Assembly (NCBI GenBank): GCA_003550305.1
Contig: QKYT01000236.1
Coordinates: 70,452-129,620, forward strand
Direction of reading: 5' to 3'
DNA from: Glomus cerebriforme
Taxonomy: Eukaryota; Glomeromycota; Glomeromycetes; Glomerales; Glomeraceae
Length of the DNA stretch: 59,169 nucleotides
The position numbers were made by a program, and so were the translations under genes. Under the pieces are notes generated by a model. It did not search any database. It was not told where the DNA came from and worked only from the letters and a program-made list of their open reading frames with translations. Shown piece after piece: positions 12,498 through 23,419 of the stretch (within the stretch, counting starts at the first letter, position 1; every line of letters starts with the position of its first letter).

Positions 12498-14014
12498 CTA
12501 TTCCTCATCATCATCTGAAGTCAATCCTTCTACAATAAGATTTGCACTTGGCCAAAGTCCTTGTTCACTTTTTATTTCTTTGAATTTGTCCACATGATGA
12601 ACAATTCGAGGATATGGTGATACTAGTAAAAAGTCAAATGTATGCGTATAATTTGACGGTGGTTCAGATACTGTCGAGGATGAAGCTCCGTTTTGTAAAT
12701 GATATGTATCAACAAAAATATAAGCCGTCTATATATAAGATAAAAGGTTATCAACTAAAATATATATTTAACTCGTGATAGGAAAAATATTCACCTCAAC
12801 AGTATCGGTTGCCCTGAATTTTCTCACTACTCTTTCTCCATTCACCAATTTAAAGCTCAATTTAGCCACTTCAGTTTCGTTTGGATGCGGCTCATCGGGT
12901 AATTGTGTTAAAGCCCATCGCCTCCATTTCTCTCTGTTTAATGCAAGCAATTGACGTGCCTCTTCCTCTTTTCTTGCACGTTCCTCTGCCAATCTTTGCT
13001 TTTCAGCTAATTCATAAGCTTTTCTTTCTTTTTCCTGATCTGCTTTTAATGAAGCTAAATATGCATCATCCTGTTGAGCACGAATTTGTCTCGCAGCTTC
13101 ATGTCCTGCACGCTCACTTCTAATCCTCTGAAGATCCGGACCATAACGACTAATCGACATAGTAAGTCTGGCAATCATATTCTCTGGAGATGAAATTCCT
13201 AAGCAATAAACTGTCAAGTTAATAATAAATTTTACAAATAATAATTTTATACACCATCGATTTTATTCACCCTCAAACCGGTCCACAACAATCATTCTTG
13301 GACTTGATCCTGTGCTTCCATGGGGTATTTGAGCAGCAATTATAGCAACAAACGGATATGTAGTTGCTTGTAATGTAATACTTGCTAATAAAACAACATG
13401 TTAAAACAATTCTAATATTTTTATGAAACAATATATTTTTTAATTAAATAGCTAAAAAAGCAAACCTTGAAAAGGTTCTGGATCCCTTACGTCACCTGCC
13501 CATATTAATATATTGTTCTCGCGGAGAAATGCTATTAATAATTCAGACGTTAACGTATCCCTGGAGATTTTCAATTGATCAAGAACAAATAATTTATATA
13601 TATGACAAATAGATCGAAAAAATAAATTTAATAAATACTTAAAATTTACCGATTGAATTTAATTGTATTGTCATGTTCGTCCGTTTGAAGTATTACCATA
13701 GCAAATCTGAGCTCATTTTTGGCTCTTTCCAAGGCCTAATTGGAATTCATATTTTAATTCAATTTTCTTAAAACAATGAATAAACATAACTATTAATGAA
13801 TTATTACCTCTGGAAGGGTTCCACGAAAAAATTCTGGATGTACATTACCATATTTTTCCACGAATTTTTGGATGAACTGTGTAGCTAATTGTGAATCTCT
13901 TTGACGATTTTGGCCGTCCCCGACTAAAGGCCTTGGAATAAAAAAGTAAAGCACTACTTGTAGAACTCCCTTGAAAATATTAATACAATAATCTATTATG
14001 GCTCTTAGAACCAT
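12498..14014 (-). CDS. UBX-domain protein, FAF2/UBXD8-like (ERAD p97/Cdc48 recruiter)
   Basis: Six exons (14014-13808, 13735-13650, 13560-13466, 13384-13271, 13198-12795, 12728-12498) join in frame to 378 residues. Order of parts: an N-terminal hydrophobic hairpin-like segment (about 10-32), a UAS thioredoxin-like domain (about 50-180, with EKYGNVHPEFF and TYPFVAII), a long charged helix carrying the family signature QQDDAYLASLKADQEKERK, and a C-terminal UBX domain ending with an SPYPRIV loop equivalent to the FPR loop that docks on p97/Cdc48. FAF2 proteins sit in the ER or lipid-droplet membrane and recruit the segregase to ubiquitinated clients. The usual N-terminal UBA domain is absent from this model. 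The frame stays open for about 100 nt upstream of the chosen ATG, so an upstream exon may be missing. Confidence 0.85.
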
Positions 14015-14576
14015 GTTTGCGATCGCTTGTAAAATTCGCGAAAAGATCTCTAATTCTTTAACAAACAGATCTCGAATAAGGTTAGGGTATTTGCCAATAA
14101 TAAAATCGCCTATATTAAGTATTTATAATCAATTGTTTTTTGAACTTCTACAATAAAGTGTTCCTTAAAGAATCTCGTAATTTCAAGATCGTTTTGACAA
14201 GCTATAAACTAATCGACCCCACTTAATAAACCCCTATAAATAGAATAATTCAAGATTTGTATTTGCATATTTGCATATGATCGCAGAAGACTGAAACTTT
14301 TTATAGTGACTAAGATCACGAGTTGCATATTGTAATTTAGCCATTGTGCTAATTAAACGTAGTACAACTATATCTATTAATTAAGATCAGATAATAACAA
14401 TATGTGTGGCAGGCAGGTGGTACCTTAGTTTTTTTTTCCTTTTAACAAGGGACTTCGCTGAATTCTTTGTCCACTTACTTAAATTCAAATACACATAACG
14501 AGGTACGCGTTTTTTTTATGGGTTCAGTTTATTCGAACATAAATTACTAACATTAATTGCATTACCTCAATAATAG
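14015..14576. promoter_or_regulatory. Divergent promoter region, UBX gene and repeat-protein gene
   Basis: A 562-bp interval between two divergently transcribed starts. It includes an ACGCGT hexamer near 14505, upstream of the rightward gene, and a TATAAA-like stretch. Part of the left edge, up to about 14110, is an open continuation of the UBX gene frame and could be coding. Regulatory function is inferred from position only. Confidence 0.4.
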
Positions 14577-16202
14577 ATGGTTATTCCAGACCATACTAAA
14601 CTTGCTCCGGTTGGTTCTCTTATTAAACAATTTGAAGCTAATCCAGACGAAAACCCTGGACAAGCTCAACCACAAGCTCGTTCTCGTAGCCCGATTGGAA
14701 AATTATCAAGTACTTTAGGACTTGAAGCAAGTGCAGACGAGAACCTCGGACAAACTCAACTTAAGGCTCCTAATTCAAGTGAAAAGATAACATATAGTTA
14801 TGGAAGTGCGTCAAAACCAGAAGAAATCGTTGAACAACAAGATATAACCGACTCTTCGGCTGCCATTACCTCAAATACCCCGGAAGAACAAAATGAAGTG
14901 AAACCAGATGAGCCCAGTAACAACGTAGCTGAAAAGGAACAAAAAGAACAAGATAACCTAACCAATACTGTCGAAGAAGTTCCTGTAACAACTAGTGAGA
15001 ATGTAGAACAAATTACAGAGACTGTAAAAGAAAGTAATTCTGATGAAAACAAAGAACATGATGCTAAAAATACTGTTACTCAAGATGCACCTAAAAAAGT
15101 TAAAAAACCTGCCGGATCAACGTCATCTACAAAGAAATCAACTAGTAAAAGTTCCGTTCCCACTTCTGCTGCTAAGAATATCGTAAAGAAACCAAGTGAT
15201 AAGTCAAAAGCAACAACAACATCGCTAACTACTAGTAAGACTAGCACCACTACAAATACCGCTGGCTCAAAGAAACCCGGAACAAGTGGAATTAGTGGAA
15301 CTAGTGGAACTAAAACAGTATCAAAATCCACGACCACACCACATGTTAAAACTTCCTCCACTGACAAAACGAAATCGACTACAACTAAAACTGGAGATGG
15401 CACATCACGTGCGACTGCTATAAAACCTCCCACAAAATCTACTATTACTAAAACTTCAGTTCCAACAGCCGGGCCCGAGAAAAAAACAGTTAAAGCCCAT
15501 AAAACGATTAGTACAAAACCCAAAGATCCCAAAGATGCCAAAGCTCCTATTAAGAAGTCTACCCCCACCACCATCACCGCAAAGAAAGGTTTAAAATCAA
15601 GTGAAAAAAAGAAAGCAGAGCCAACAAAGAAAGCAGGGTCTGAAAAGACCAAAGAACAAGTAGAGACACATGCAGAAGAATCTGAGAAATCTGGAGTGTC
15701 AAAGGAACATGAATCTAATGATCCCCATGCTGAAACTCATAGTGAGATTTCGGTTGCTGAATCTCATGAGTCTCATAGTGAAGTTTCAGTTGCTGAATCC
15801 CATGAGTCTCATGGTGAAGTTTCAGTTGCTGAATCCCATGAGTCTCATGGTGAAGTTTCAGTATCAGAGAATAAATCTCATGATGAAGTTTCAGTAACCG
15901 AATCAGAGAACAAATCAGAAGGTAAATCTCATATTGAAACTGTTGAGGAATCTCATGAAAATCATGAAGAACTTCACGAGACCAATGAAGAAATTGTTGA
16001 AGAAACAACCTCTGAAGCTCATATTGAAGAAACTTCCGAAGAAACCAGTGAAAAACAATCTATTGAAACTGAAGGTGTTGCTATTACTAGCGATGAAATT
16101 CAAAAATCTTTCGAATTGTCTCAAGAATCTCCTTCGCAAGCTAAACTTACGGGTTCTGATACCGTTGAAGTTACAACTATTGAACCAGTGAAAGAACCTT
16201 AA
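14577..16202 (+). CDS. Disordered Lys/Ser/Thr-rich protein with acidic 12-residue repeats
   Basis: Uninterrupted 541-codon frame, strikingly GC-richer than its surroundings. I recognise no domain. The N-terminus holds two diverged copies of an E-A-x-x-D-E-N-x-G-Q motif. Residues about 165-365 are strongly basic and made of K, S, T, P and A, resembling microtubule- or nucleic-acid-binding tails. The C-terminal third is strongly acidic. Around residues 385-437 it contains a tandem 12-residue repeat (SHSEVSVAESHE and variants), encoded by near-identical 36-nt units at 15734-15890. The protein is therefore an intrinsically disordered polyampholyte with separated charge blocks. No signal peptide or membrane segment is seen. 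The AATAATAG just before the ATG could be a splice acceptor, so a 5' UTR intron is possible. Confidence 0.8.
   Translation: MVIPDHTKLAPVGSLIKQFEANPDENPGQAQPQARSRSPIGKLSSTLGLEASADENLGQTQLKAPNSSEKITYSYGSASKPEEIVEQQDITDSSAAITSNTPEEQNEVKPDEPSNNVAEKEQKEQDNLTNTVEEVPVTTSENVEQITETVKESNSDENKEHDAKNTVTQDAPKKVKKPAGSTSSTKKSTSKSSVPTSAAKNIVKKPSDKSKATTTSLTTSKTSTTTNTAGSKKPGTSGISGTSGTKTVSKSTTTPHVKTSSTDKTKSTTTKTGDGTSRATAIKPPTKSTITKTSVPTAGPEKKTVKAHKTISTKPKDPKDAKAPIKKSTPTTITAKKGLKSSEKKKAEPTKKAGSEKTKEQVETHAEESEKSGVSKEHESNDPHAETHSEISVAESHESHSEVSVAESHESHGEVSVAESHESHGEVSVSENKSHDEVSVTESENKSEGKSHIETVEESHENHEELHETNEEIVEETTSEAHIEETSEETSEKQSIETEGVAITSDEIQKSFELSQESPSQAKLTGSDTVEVTTIEPVKEP
15734..15890 (+). repeat. 36-nt tandem repeat inside the disordered-protein gene
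   Basis: About four copies of a 36-nt unit encoding SHSEVSVAESHE-like dodecamers. The central copies are nearly identical at the nucleotide level, which suggests recent slippage or unequal exchange. The outer copies are diverged. Confidence 0.85.
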
Positions 16203-16917
16203 GATATCCTTGACAAACAAATATATTTTTTTATTATTTGCATTTATCTGCAATTTTATCATCCTGTTGGATTTTTTAGGATTCTTATACATCATATGAT
16301 TAGAATATTGAAGGGTGAATTTTATCACAAGAGATATATAATCTGGTTTGTATATGAAATTAATAGAAAAATTTTAACAGTTGAAATGTATTATTATTGA
16401 GATGAAAATTCTTGAAAAGTTGAATTCATTCGAACATAGTATATTTTTTTGTTATCTTTTGTATTGTCATATTAGATATTCAATTTGAATACAAAAGCTT
16501 ATTAAAAAAAAAATAATATGGATATAATGTGGGCAATAATTTACATTTGTGCGTATTGTTTTTTATTTATTTGTATTAAGTATTCATTTAGTTAGATATA
16601 TATAAATATGTTCATTGCACTTTTATTTATTTAAAAAATAGGTTTTTTTTGTCTGTAATATAACTATAAATATTTAAATATATATTCTTTATTTTTCATT
16701 CGAAAAAAAAATAGGGTAACTACTAAACTTTATTATATAAAATTTTAAGACAAAAAGTGTGTATTTTAAAAGACAAATAAAATTTATCTAGAATCAAAGA
16801 AATCAAGTAAAAGCGACCGAAATACCTTCGTATAAAAATATATACAAATAAATATTGATTATAAAATCCGAAAATATAATATAAAAATAAAGTACAAAAT
16901 TTAAATATGCAAAATAA
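16203..16917. other. Convergent 3' intergenic region
   Basis: AT-rich spacer between the 3' ends of two converging genes. It probably holds both 3' UTRs and polyadenylation sites. Nothing else is seen. Confidence 0.5.
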
Positions 16918-19140
16918 TTATGCTTGTCTATAAACACGTAAATCTATAAGATAACACGATAAAACGGCTGCTACTAATGCCATAACCCCCCCAAACCTCA
17001 GTACCCATCCTACTGCATCGTCCCTTCCAATTTCAACTCCTCCACCATTTGCACTTATTCTATTAACAAGTTTAAATATTCCAGCACTAATTAATGAAAT
17101 GACAAATTGGGGAAATACAATATACATATTATGAACTCCAAGTATCATTCCTGCATCAAATTCTTCTTCCTCCACCACCACCTCCTCTTCATTTTGTTCA
17201 TCTGGAGCCAAAGGAGATGATGATGATGAGGCTGGAGCTAACGATGATTCATGCTCGATATCATGATTCTCAATAGGTCTAACATGTGTGTTTTCAACAA
17301 TAGCTTCAACATCTTCTTTTTGTACAAACTCTCCCACAAGTGCAAAAGGAACCCACATAGCCACCGCCCATGGAATACCAATACTAGCAATAACTGCTAT
17401 TGCATGGTATTCAGTACGTACAAAAAATGTAGTCATCATTATAATAAAGAAAATGATGTGTGATACGGTATATATGTTATAAATGGTAAATGGATTTTGA
17501 CTCAGATAAGATGATGGAGTAAGATGTGGTAAAATAGTACCAGCCGCAACTGATACGAACGAAAATATTAATAAAGCGAATGAGCCGACTCTTGTGGCTT
17601 TATAAATAAAATCTTCACCATTCGGATCTTCCGATGGGTGTGCGAATGCATAAATTTCTGCTACCCAAGTTGTACTTTGAAAAGAAAACAAAATAACTAT
17701 AAAGTATTTGTGCAAAAAAAAAGAGAGAAAAAAAGATTTTTTTTTTTTTTTTAAAAAAAAATAATCACCTAAAAAACAAAAACGGAAACCATCCCATCCA
17801 AGCGAAAAATTGAACATTGCAAATTCTCTGAATAGGAACTGGGAGGTATCTAAAAGCTTTATAAATATATACGAAGGTATGCCACCATGGTCTAAAAAAT
17901 GGTTTAAATAAGATTAGATAATAATAATATCGATAAATTATTCCAAATACGTTCAACACTTAACTTGTCATCATCCTCAACCGCTTCATAAACTTTCTCT
18001 TTCACACTTAAACATGTTATAAGTAATGACAATATAAATATAATACAGGCAATAATACAGAGTACTTTCAACTGAGTGTTCCCTAACATTGGAAATACTG
18101 CAGTTAAATTCAAAAAGCCCGTAAAATACCCAATGACATTTCCAATGTGCATCATTCTTCCTGCCCATGCATTTCCTGTTTCTTGTTGATAAAAAGGAGG
18201 AATGTCAAGGATCAATGCACGACATGACGCTTGAACTGCATTGAGAGAAAAGTCTAGGCAATAAAATGCAAATACTGCAATATACACTGCAAATTTGTTG
18301 ATCTAAAAAAAATATGAATCGAGTAAAATAAATCTAAAAACTACTATTCAAATAAATTTTTTATATGAATAAATTTACCTCCTCATCATCATCATCATTT
18401 TTCGAATTATTCATTCCAAGATATACTTTAGCCCATTCTTTTGAATACGCGATACCTGCCATCGAAAGACAGACTAAAAATCCTCCAATAATGATATAAG
18501 GTCGTCTCCTACCAAATTTAGAAGTACTCCTATCACTGATTGCCCCAACAAGAGGTTGTATCAGTAAGCCCGATAAAGGTCCTGCAAGCCAAACTAAAGC
18601 TATTAATTCGGGAGTAAGGCCTAAAGACTTTAAATATGGTGAGCCGTAACTGGTAATAACGTTCGATCAAGTAAATTTTTTTGTAAAATATATTTTTTGT
18701 CCAATTCGAAATAGATTAGATATACGATCGAAGAGTAAGACGTGATTTAGTTTTGATTAAGTGGTTTTAACTTTATACAGTAATTTAAAATTGATAATTT
18801 ATTTATAAAAACAACAAAACTTTATTCAAAATTATATAAAGTACTCACGACAATTCGACTGTCCCTAAAATAGTAATGAGAATTTTTACAGGAAGAAAAA
18901 AATGAAGACAGAAAATATTTTATAGAAGGAAAGAAAATAACTATTAAACTTTAAGCTTTTTGTAAATTTGTATCAATTCAAGTACTCACAAGTAAATTGA
19001 AGTCCAGCCATACAGATTGTTAGTCTGACCATTTCCCCTATTGACAAAGTCTTATCATCGTACTCAATTTCATCCCTATTTGTTGAATTGTATACAGCTG
19101 GTTTTTTATTATCTAATGTTAAAGGTCGAAGTTCGCTCAT
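16918..19140 (-). CDS. SUT-type sucrose/alpha-glucoside transporter (GPH/MFS superfamily)
   Basis: Six exons (19140-18990, 18864-18849, 18649-18379, 18302-17965, 17891-17769, 17674-16918) join to 551 residues. Family marks are ELSYGSPYLKSLGLTPE in the first helix region, WLAGPLSGLLIQPLVGAISD, the GRRRPYI motif after helix 3, the helix-4/5 region YCLDFSLNAVQASCRALI, WMGWFPFLFF, and GMILGVHNMYIVFPQF near helix 11. Twelve membrane spans fit the hydrophobicity. A long acidic loop with poly-Ser and poly-Glu precedes helix 11, comparable with that of S. pombe Sut1. Relatives import sucrose or maltose with protons. Exon 2 is only 16 nt but is needed to keep the frame and the conserved TM1 sequence. 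In a biotrophic fungus this would be a candidate importer of host sugar; the substrate cannot be read from sequence. Confidence 0.88.
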
Positions 19141-19667
19141 TTTTTTTTATATGCTTGCTATTCTGTAGCAAAGGAATTAGAAGCTCTCGAGTCAGTATTT
19201 ATTATTTAAAGAACAACAGCCTAACCCAAATAAGATAATCACAAATAAACAAAAAAATGGATCGGAGTATTGTACCCAGGGATGGTCAATTTGACACACT
19301 TTTTAATCCGTAACGTGATGACTAATAATACAGACAAGACTTTGTAATTATGACAAAATTGACACAAAATTGGCTAGAGCATATACCTCGTAGGCCAAAA
19401 TTATATTTATCAGACTAAGTTTGATCCTTTCGTGTCAAAAGCATCATGATAAAGTTTCTGAGAAAATATGATCATTATGAAATTAAAAGACTCATTACTT
19501 TTTCTTAAATTAATAAAAATGCACCTTAACAGTTAACCAACCGTATTTTTAATTTATCTAGTAAATGCAACAATAACTATCTTATTCTCACAGTATACTG
19601 ATTTTGATTATCGTATATGTTTTTTGGCATCTTTAAACATTTCATTTTATTTTTTCATACTTCGATT
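19141..19667. other. Promoter region of the sugar transporter
   Basis: About 530 bp between the transporter start and the 3' end of URM1, both on the minus strand. No coding sequence or clear motif is seen. It presumably holds the URM1 terminator and the transporter promoter. Confidence 0.4.
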
Positions 19668-20198
19668 TTATCCACCGTGTAATGTAGATATAAATACAAT
19701 ATCATCACCATCTTCAATTTCATATTCTAATTCTCCTTCTAGCTCCCAATCCGAATCATTTATTAATACTAATATACCTGGACGGCTATAAACAAATTTT
19801 TTTTTAAACAAAAAGAGATTTTTTTTAAATCAAATAATAAATAACAGAAACTTTGACCTACACAGTATCTCCACTCATAAATAATTCTGGACGTTCCTTT
19901 AATAAATTATCTTTCATCCATAATATCTTTTTATCATAATTTAAAAATTAATTAAAAATTAAGGTCAAACAAAACAAAATGTATAAAATAGATACAAACC
20001 AAATCTTTCATTGTAGTTGGATTTGGTGGATTAATCGATGATGATATTTCTATACTTTTTTGTTTAATATTATCAAATAATAATTCCACTCCACCGCTTT
20101 ATTTTTGTAATTTAATTTTATATTAATAAAGAATATATATATTAAAAATAAATTTATAATTCCTACCTAAATGATAATTTTACTTTAAGTGAGGACAT
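19668..20198 (-). CDS. URM1: Ubiquitin-related modifier 1
   Basis: Four short exons (20198-20167, 20096-20000, 19926-19862, 19785-19668) give 103 residues, the usual URM1 length. The sequence shows the N-terminal strand with [10 protein letters not shown], the central helix [33 protein letters not shown], and the acidic turn [17 protein letters not shown] running straight into the stop codon. The exposed C-terminal Gly-Gly is what Uba4/MOCS3 adenylates and thiocarboxylates. Urm1 then donates sulfur for 2-thiolation of wobble uridine in tRNAs and is conjugated to proteins under oxidative stress. No C-terminal processing would be needed. It was missed as a single open frame because its introns break it into pieces of 32-118 nt. 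Confidence 0.93.
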
Positions 20199-20652
20199 TT
20201 TTTTTAAAAAAAAAGCTTTAAAAGAAAAAAAATTTTTTAACAAAATTGAATGATTATGTAATTTAATACGTAACCATCAAACTTGTGAGTGGCGCAGATT
20301 GATTTGAAGAAAATGTAAAATAAAAAACTGTAACGCGAAAGTGACTGACGACACGCGTACACAAAAAATGTACACCATGCAATTAGATGCAATAAAGTAC
20401 ATAAAAGAAACGGTTTCATTGGTAATATGTCTTTCTTGTATAAATTTCTCTAAGAAAAAATGGGTTGTTATAAATATCCTTTAATACCAACAAATTAACT
20501 CTTCTCTCTTTCTTCCATAAACCCTTTTTTTTCTATCAACCTATTGCAGTCAATCATTAAAACAATTTATATACATATATTTTTCGCCTTTTCACCCTCT
20601 TTTTTTTTTTACATTTTCACACTTCCACACAAAGGAATACTGTAAATACGAG
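20199..20652. promoter_or_regulatory. Divergent promoter region, URM1 and Mso1-like gene
   Basis: A 454-bp interval between divergent start codons, with a pyrimidine-rich stretch at about 20500-20625 just upstream of the rightward gene. Function is inferred from position. Confidence 0.4.
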
Positions 20653-21938
20653 ATGGTTTCAAAAGTCATAGATTACAGAGTTTCTAGAGTCGTGATCCTT
20701 TGTAAGGATTGCGGTCAAGACGTTGGATTATATCCGGCTCGACATAAGTGTGGAATACCTTCTTCAGAAACACCCCCTTTACCATCAATACCGAAACAAT
20801 ATCTTTCTGCAGGAAAGACTGGCTCTTCAAGTTCCAATGTGCAGTCTAATAATAATTTAGATAATGATCATTCTAATGAAAGCTTATGGGGCAAACTTCG
20901 ATCTATTCGTAATTGGAAGGATCCAGAAGTTGAAGGTGAGAAAATTTATCGTTTAATAGATTTTAGATTGTTCTTTAGAAACTTCTATGCATGATCTTAG
21001 TAATCATTTTTTCTTATTCAGATGTATCGGATAATTCTCAGACTTCAAAATTGTGGGACAAATTGTTAAGTGCAACAACCTTAAATAATAATTCTGCTGA
21101 TGATTCTGATAATGGTAATAAATACATGTTATAAATAAAAAAAATATATATATATTTAACACAATTCATTTATTTAATTTATTTTATAGAATCAGAAAAA
21201 GATGGATGGGAAGGAGAAACCCATATTTCACGTATATTACGAGAATATTATGAAAATAAAGGGGCTGACCTTCCTGATTGGTTATATGATTCAGATTCAA
21301 AAACATCTGTATCATCAAATAATTATAAACAACAAATAACATCAAATTTAAATGGGACTATTAATAACAACAACAACAGCAAATCAGATAATAGCAGGGG
21401 TCGTCAGGCGAGAATCTATGATTCAAGAGAATTATTAACATCGCCAACTTCAATGAATTATCCTTCACTACCCATAGATAGGAGCAGGGATAGGAGCAGA
21501 GATAGGAGCAGAGATAGAAGTGTTCCTCCACTGAATTCATATAATGATCAATATCGAAATAATGTTCCAGCAACATCATCCCTGCAAAAAAGTGTGGATT
21601 CAAGGAGATATAATGATAGAAATATAAATAATTCTTTACCTCCGAGAGGACGTCAACCTTCTCCTAATGTACGTTCAACGTCTGATGATGATGGAAGATT
21701 AATGTATAAAAAATCACATCAACAATTACGAACAGGATCAGGTCCTCACATTCCTACAAATAGGTCTAGAAGTGTTAGTCCAAATCCTCATTCGCATCAA
21801 CATCAACAATTTATTCCTCGTGATGCAAGAAGTTTTAATATTAACCAATATGAAGTCGATGGTCGCGGTAGGCAAGGTGCTCCACCTTCAGGTCCACGTG
21901 GTCCTGGTAAAAATAACAGACAAGGTGACTTCTTTTAA
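20653..21938 (+). CDS. Mso1-like Sec1-binding protein (exocytosis), with N-terminal CxxC zinc ribbon
   Basis: Three exons (20653-20935, 21022-21114, 21190-21938) encode 374 residues. An N-terminal mini zinc-binding motif (CKDCGQDVGLYPARHKCG) precedes a linker with LWGKLRSIRNW and LWDKLLSATTL. Next comes the segment THISRILREYYENKGADLPDWLYD, which resembles the Mso1 Sec1-binding region (alternating tryptophan/leucine with a final LPxWL). The remaining 200 residues are disordered, rich in N, S, R and P, and contain a four-unit DRSR repeat and a GRGRQGAPPSGPRGPG tail. In yeast, Mso1 binds the SM protein Sec1 and promotes SNARE-dependent fusion of secretory vesicles at growing tips. The similarity is short, so the domain call is likely but not certain. 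Confidence 0.65.
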
Positions 21939-22227
21939 GAAAATATTTTAGGGTTAGATTTTTACATTTAGAGGAAAATATATTCATAGCGTTAACATCA
22001 AAAACAATTTACAAATAGTCCTCATTCTTTCTTTTACACCAATCTTTATGACATAATCCGTAGATAAATAATTTATCAATTTATTCAAACAAATTAATTA
22101 TTTTTGTACAAAATTTGAATGTATTCTAAGTATATAGGGAGGTGATTTTGGATTAATAAATAAAATTGTAACAATAGAAATTTCAGAATTTATGTTCGTA
22201 ATTATTGTCATTATTGAATTACCAGTA

Positions 22228-22476
22228 TTAAACATTAAAACCAAAACTACGCATGCAAGCTTTATGAGCTTCAATTAAATCTTTACATTTTTCTTCATCT
22301 CCAGTTTCAAAAATACATTGATCCCGATTTTTTTTTGTTTCAGGACATGCACAGCAAGGTTTAATATTTGATGTCTTAATTGACGTAGTTGACGTAGTTG
22401 ACGTCGTTGGTGTTAAAGTCGTAATGGAGTTAGTAAAATTGGTAGAAATATTTGTTGTTTGAGGTATAGAAGACAT
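22228..22476 (-). CDS. COX17: Cytochrome c oxidase copper chaperone Cox17
   Basis: Intronless 82-residue gene. The C-terminal half is unmistakable: [16 protein letters not shown], then [11 protein letters not shown], then MRSFGF. This gives the CC-x-C copper-binding site and a twin CX9C coiled-coil-helix fold, whose disulfides are made by the Mia40 pathway in the mitochondrial intermembrane space. Cox17 passes Cu(I) to Sco1 and Cox11 for the copper centres of cytochrome oxidase. The N-terminal 37 residues are an unusual low-complexity Thr/Ser extension with T-S-T-T repeats, absent from the yeast protein, and probably disordered. Confidence 0.95.
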   Translation of the reverse strand: MSSIPQTTNISTNFTNSITTLTPTTSTTSTTSIKTSNIKPCCACPETKKNRDQCIFETGDEEKCKDLIEAHKACMRSFGFNV

Positions 22477-23112
22477 TTTTTTTTCACAAGAACTTTGAGT
22501 TTCCGTGGATAGATCTCGGCCTCTTATCCTAGCATAATGTGGCGCAATTTTATTGGATGAAATTTATTTTTAAGTTCAGAAAATTTTTTTTATGTAATTT
22601 TTAATTTAATTGTATGAATCTGATAAAACGTTATTTAATAATGTAATAAATACTGCAAGTATAATGGATATGGCATTTTGACACAGCTATATATATGTTT
22701 ATACTGTATAAAGCATGATCCTGTAAAGACCTACAAATAAAGGTCATTACAGACATATAATTTAGCTTTCATCAAAAATTTTAATATGTATTACAATTTA
22801 CAAACCATAACAAATCATATATTTTTGAATAGCTTAGGTTCTTAATTTATCATCTAATAAATATTTTTCTATCTAGATAAATATAAATCTATATACTAAA
22901 GCAATTCCATTATTCATAAATATTAAATTTTTTTCTTTAGGCTTGTAAATTTCTTTCAGAATAAGTTTTAGCTATTTATATCTTAAGAGAAGTTTGTAAA
23001 GCAATCAATTTTATATAATTTTATTATATAAATTATTATTTTATTTTATTATACTGTATAACAAAAAAAGATTAAATAAATACCAAACAATATTTTATAT
23101 TTAAGAAGTTTG

Positions 23113-23316
23113 CTATTTATCACCAGCGGTGATCATCACCGGTGTTTTCAAATTTGGTAATTCCGGTAATTCCGGCCAAAATTTAAGTGATCAACAAATA
23201 ATTTCCTTTTTTGGGTACGTCTAAAGCGGAGCAGAATCACGTGATTTTCGTAAAATTTTTGGCCGGAATTATGGCATTAAGAAATTATCATGTGACAAAT
23301 AACAGGTGATAAATAG
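23113..23316. mobile_element. MITE-like inverted-repeat element A
   Basis: The outer ends CTATTTATCACC (23113-23124) and GGTGATAAATAG (23305-23316) are perfect inverted repeats. Inner arms around AATTCCGGCCAAAATTT (23168-23184) and its complement (23253-23270) extend the pairing. There is no coding capacity. The structure fits a small non-autonomous DNA transposon; no target duplication is evident. Confidence 0.55.
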
Positions 23317-23419
23317 GATTTACCCTAATACTTAGGAAAAATGGAAAATGAAGGTGTGACACAGGGGGTGACAGATATTCACTATGATCACGTGATTCTG
23401 CTCCGCTTTAGACGTCCCC
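23213..23419. mobile_element. MITE-like inverted-repeat element B, overlapping element A
   Basis: Ends at 23213-23245 and 23387-23419 are inverted copies of a roughly 33-bp sequence beginning GGG, ACGTCTAAAGCGGAGCAG and ending in the palindrome ATCACGTGAT. Pairing is perfect over at least 29 bp, implying recent movement or selection. The element starts inside element A and ends outside it, so the two are interlocked rather than simply nested. Confidence 0.65.

Noticed and set aside
15080..15652. 190-codon minus-strand frame inside the disordered-protein gene
   Set aside because: The V/L/F-rich translation is the complement of K/T/S codons. The plus-strand gene is longer, has repeats in frame and codon bias; this is a shadow.
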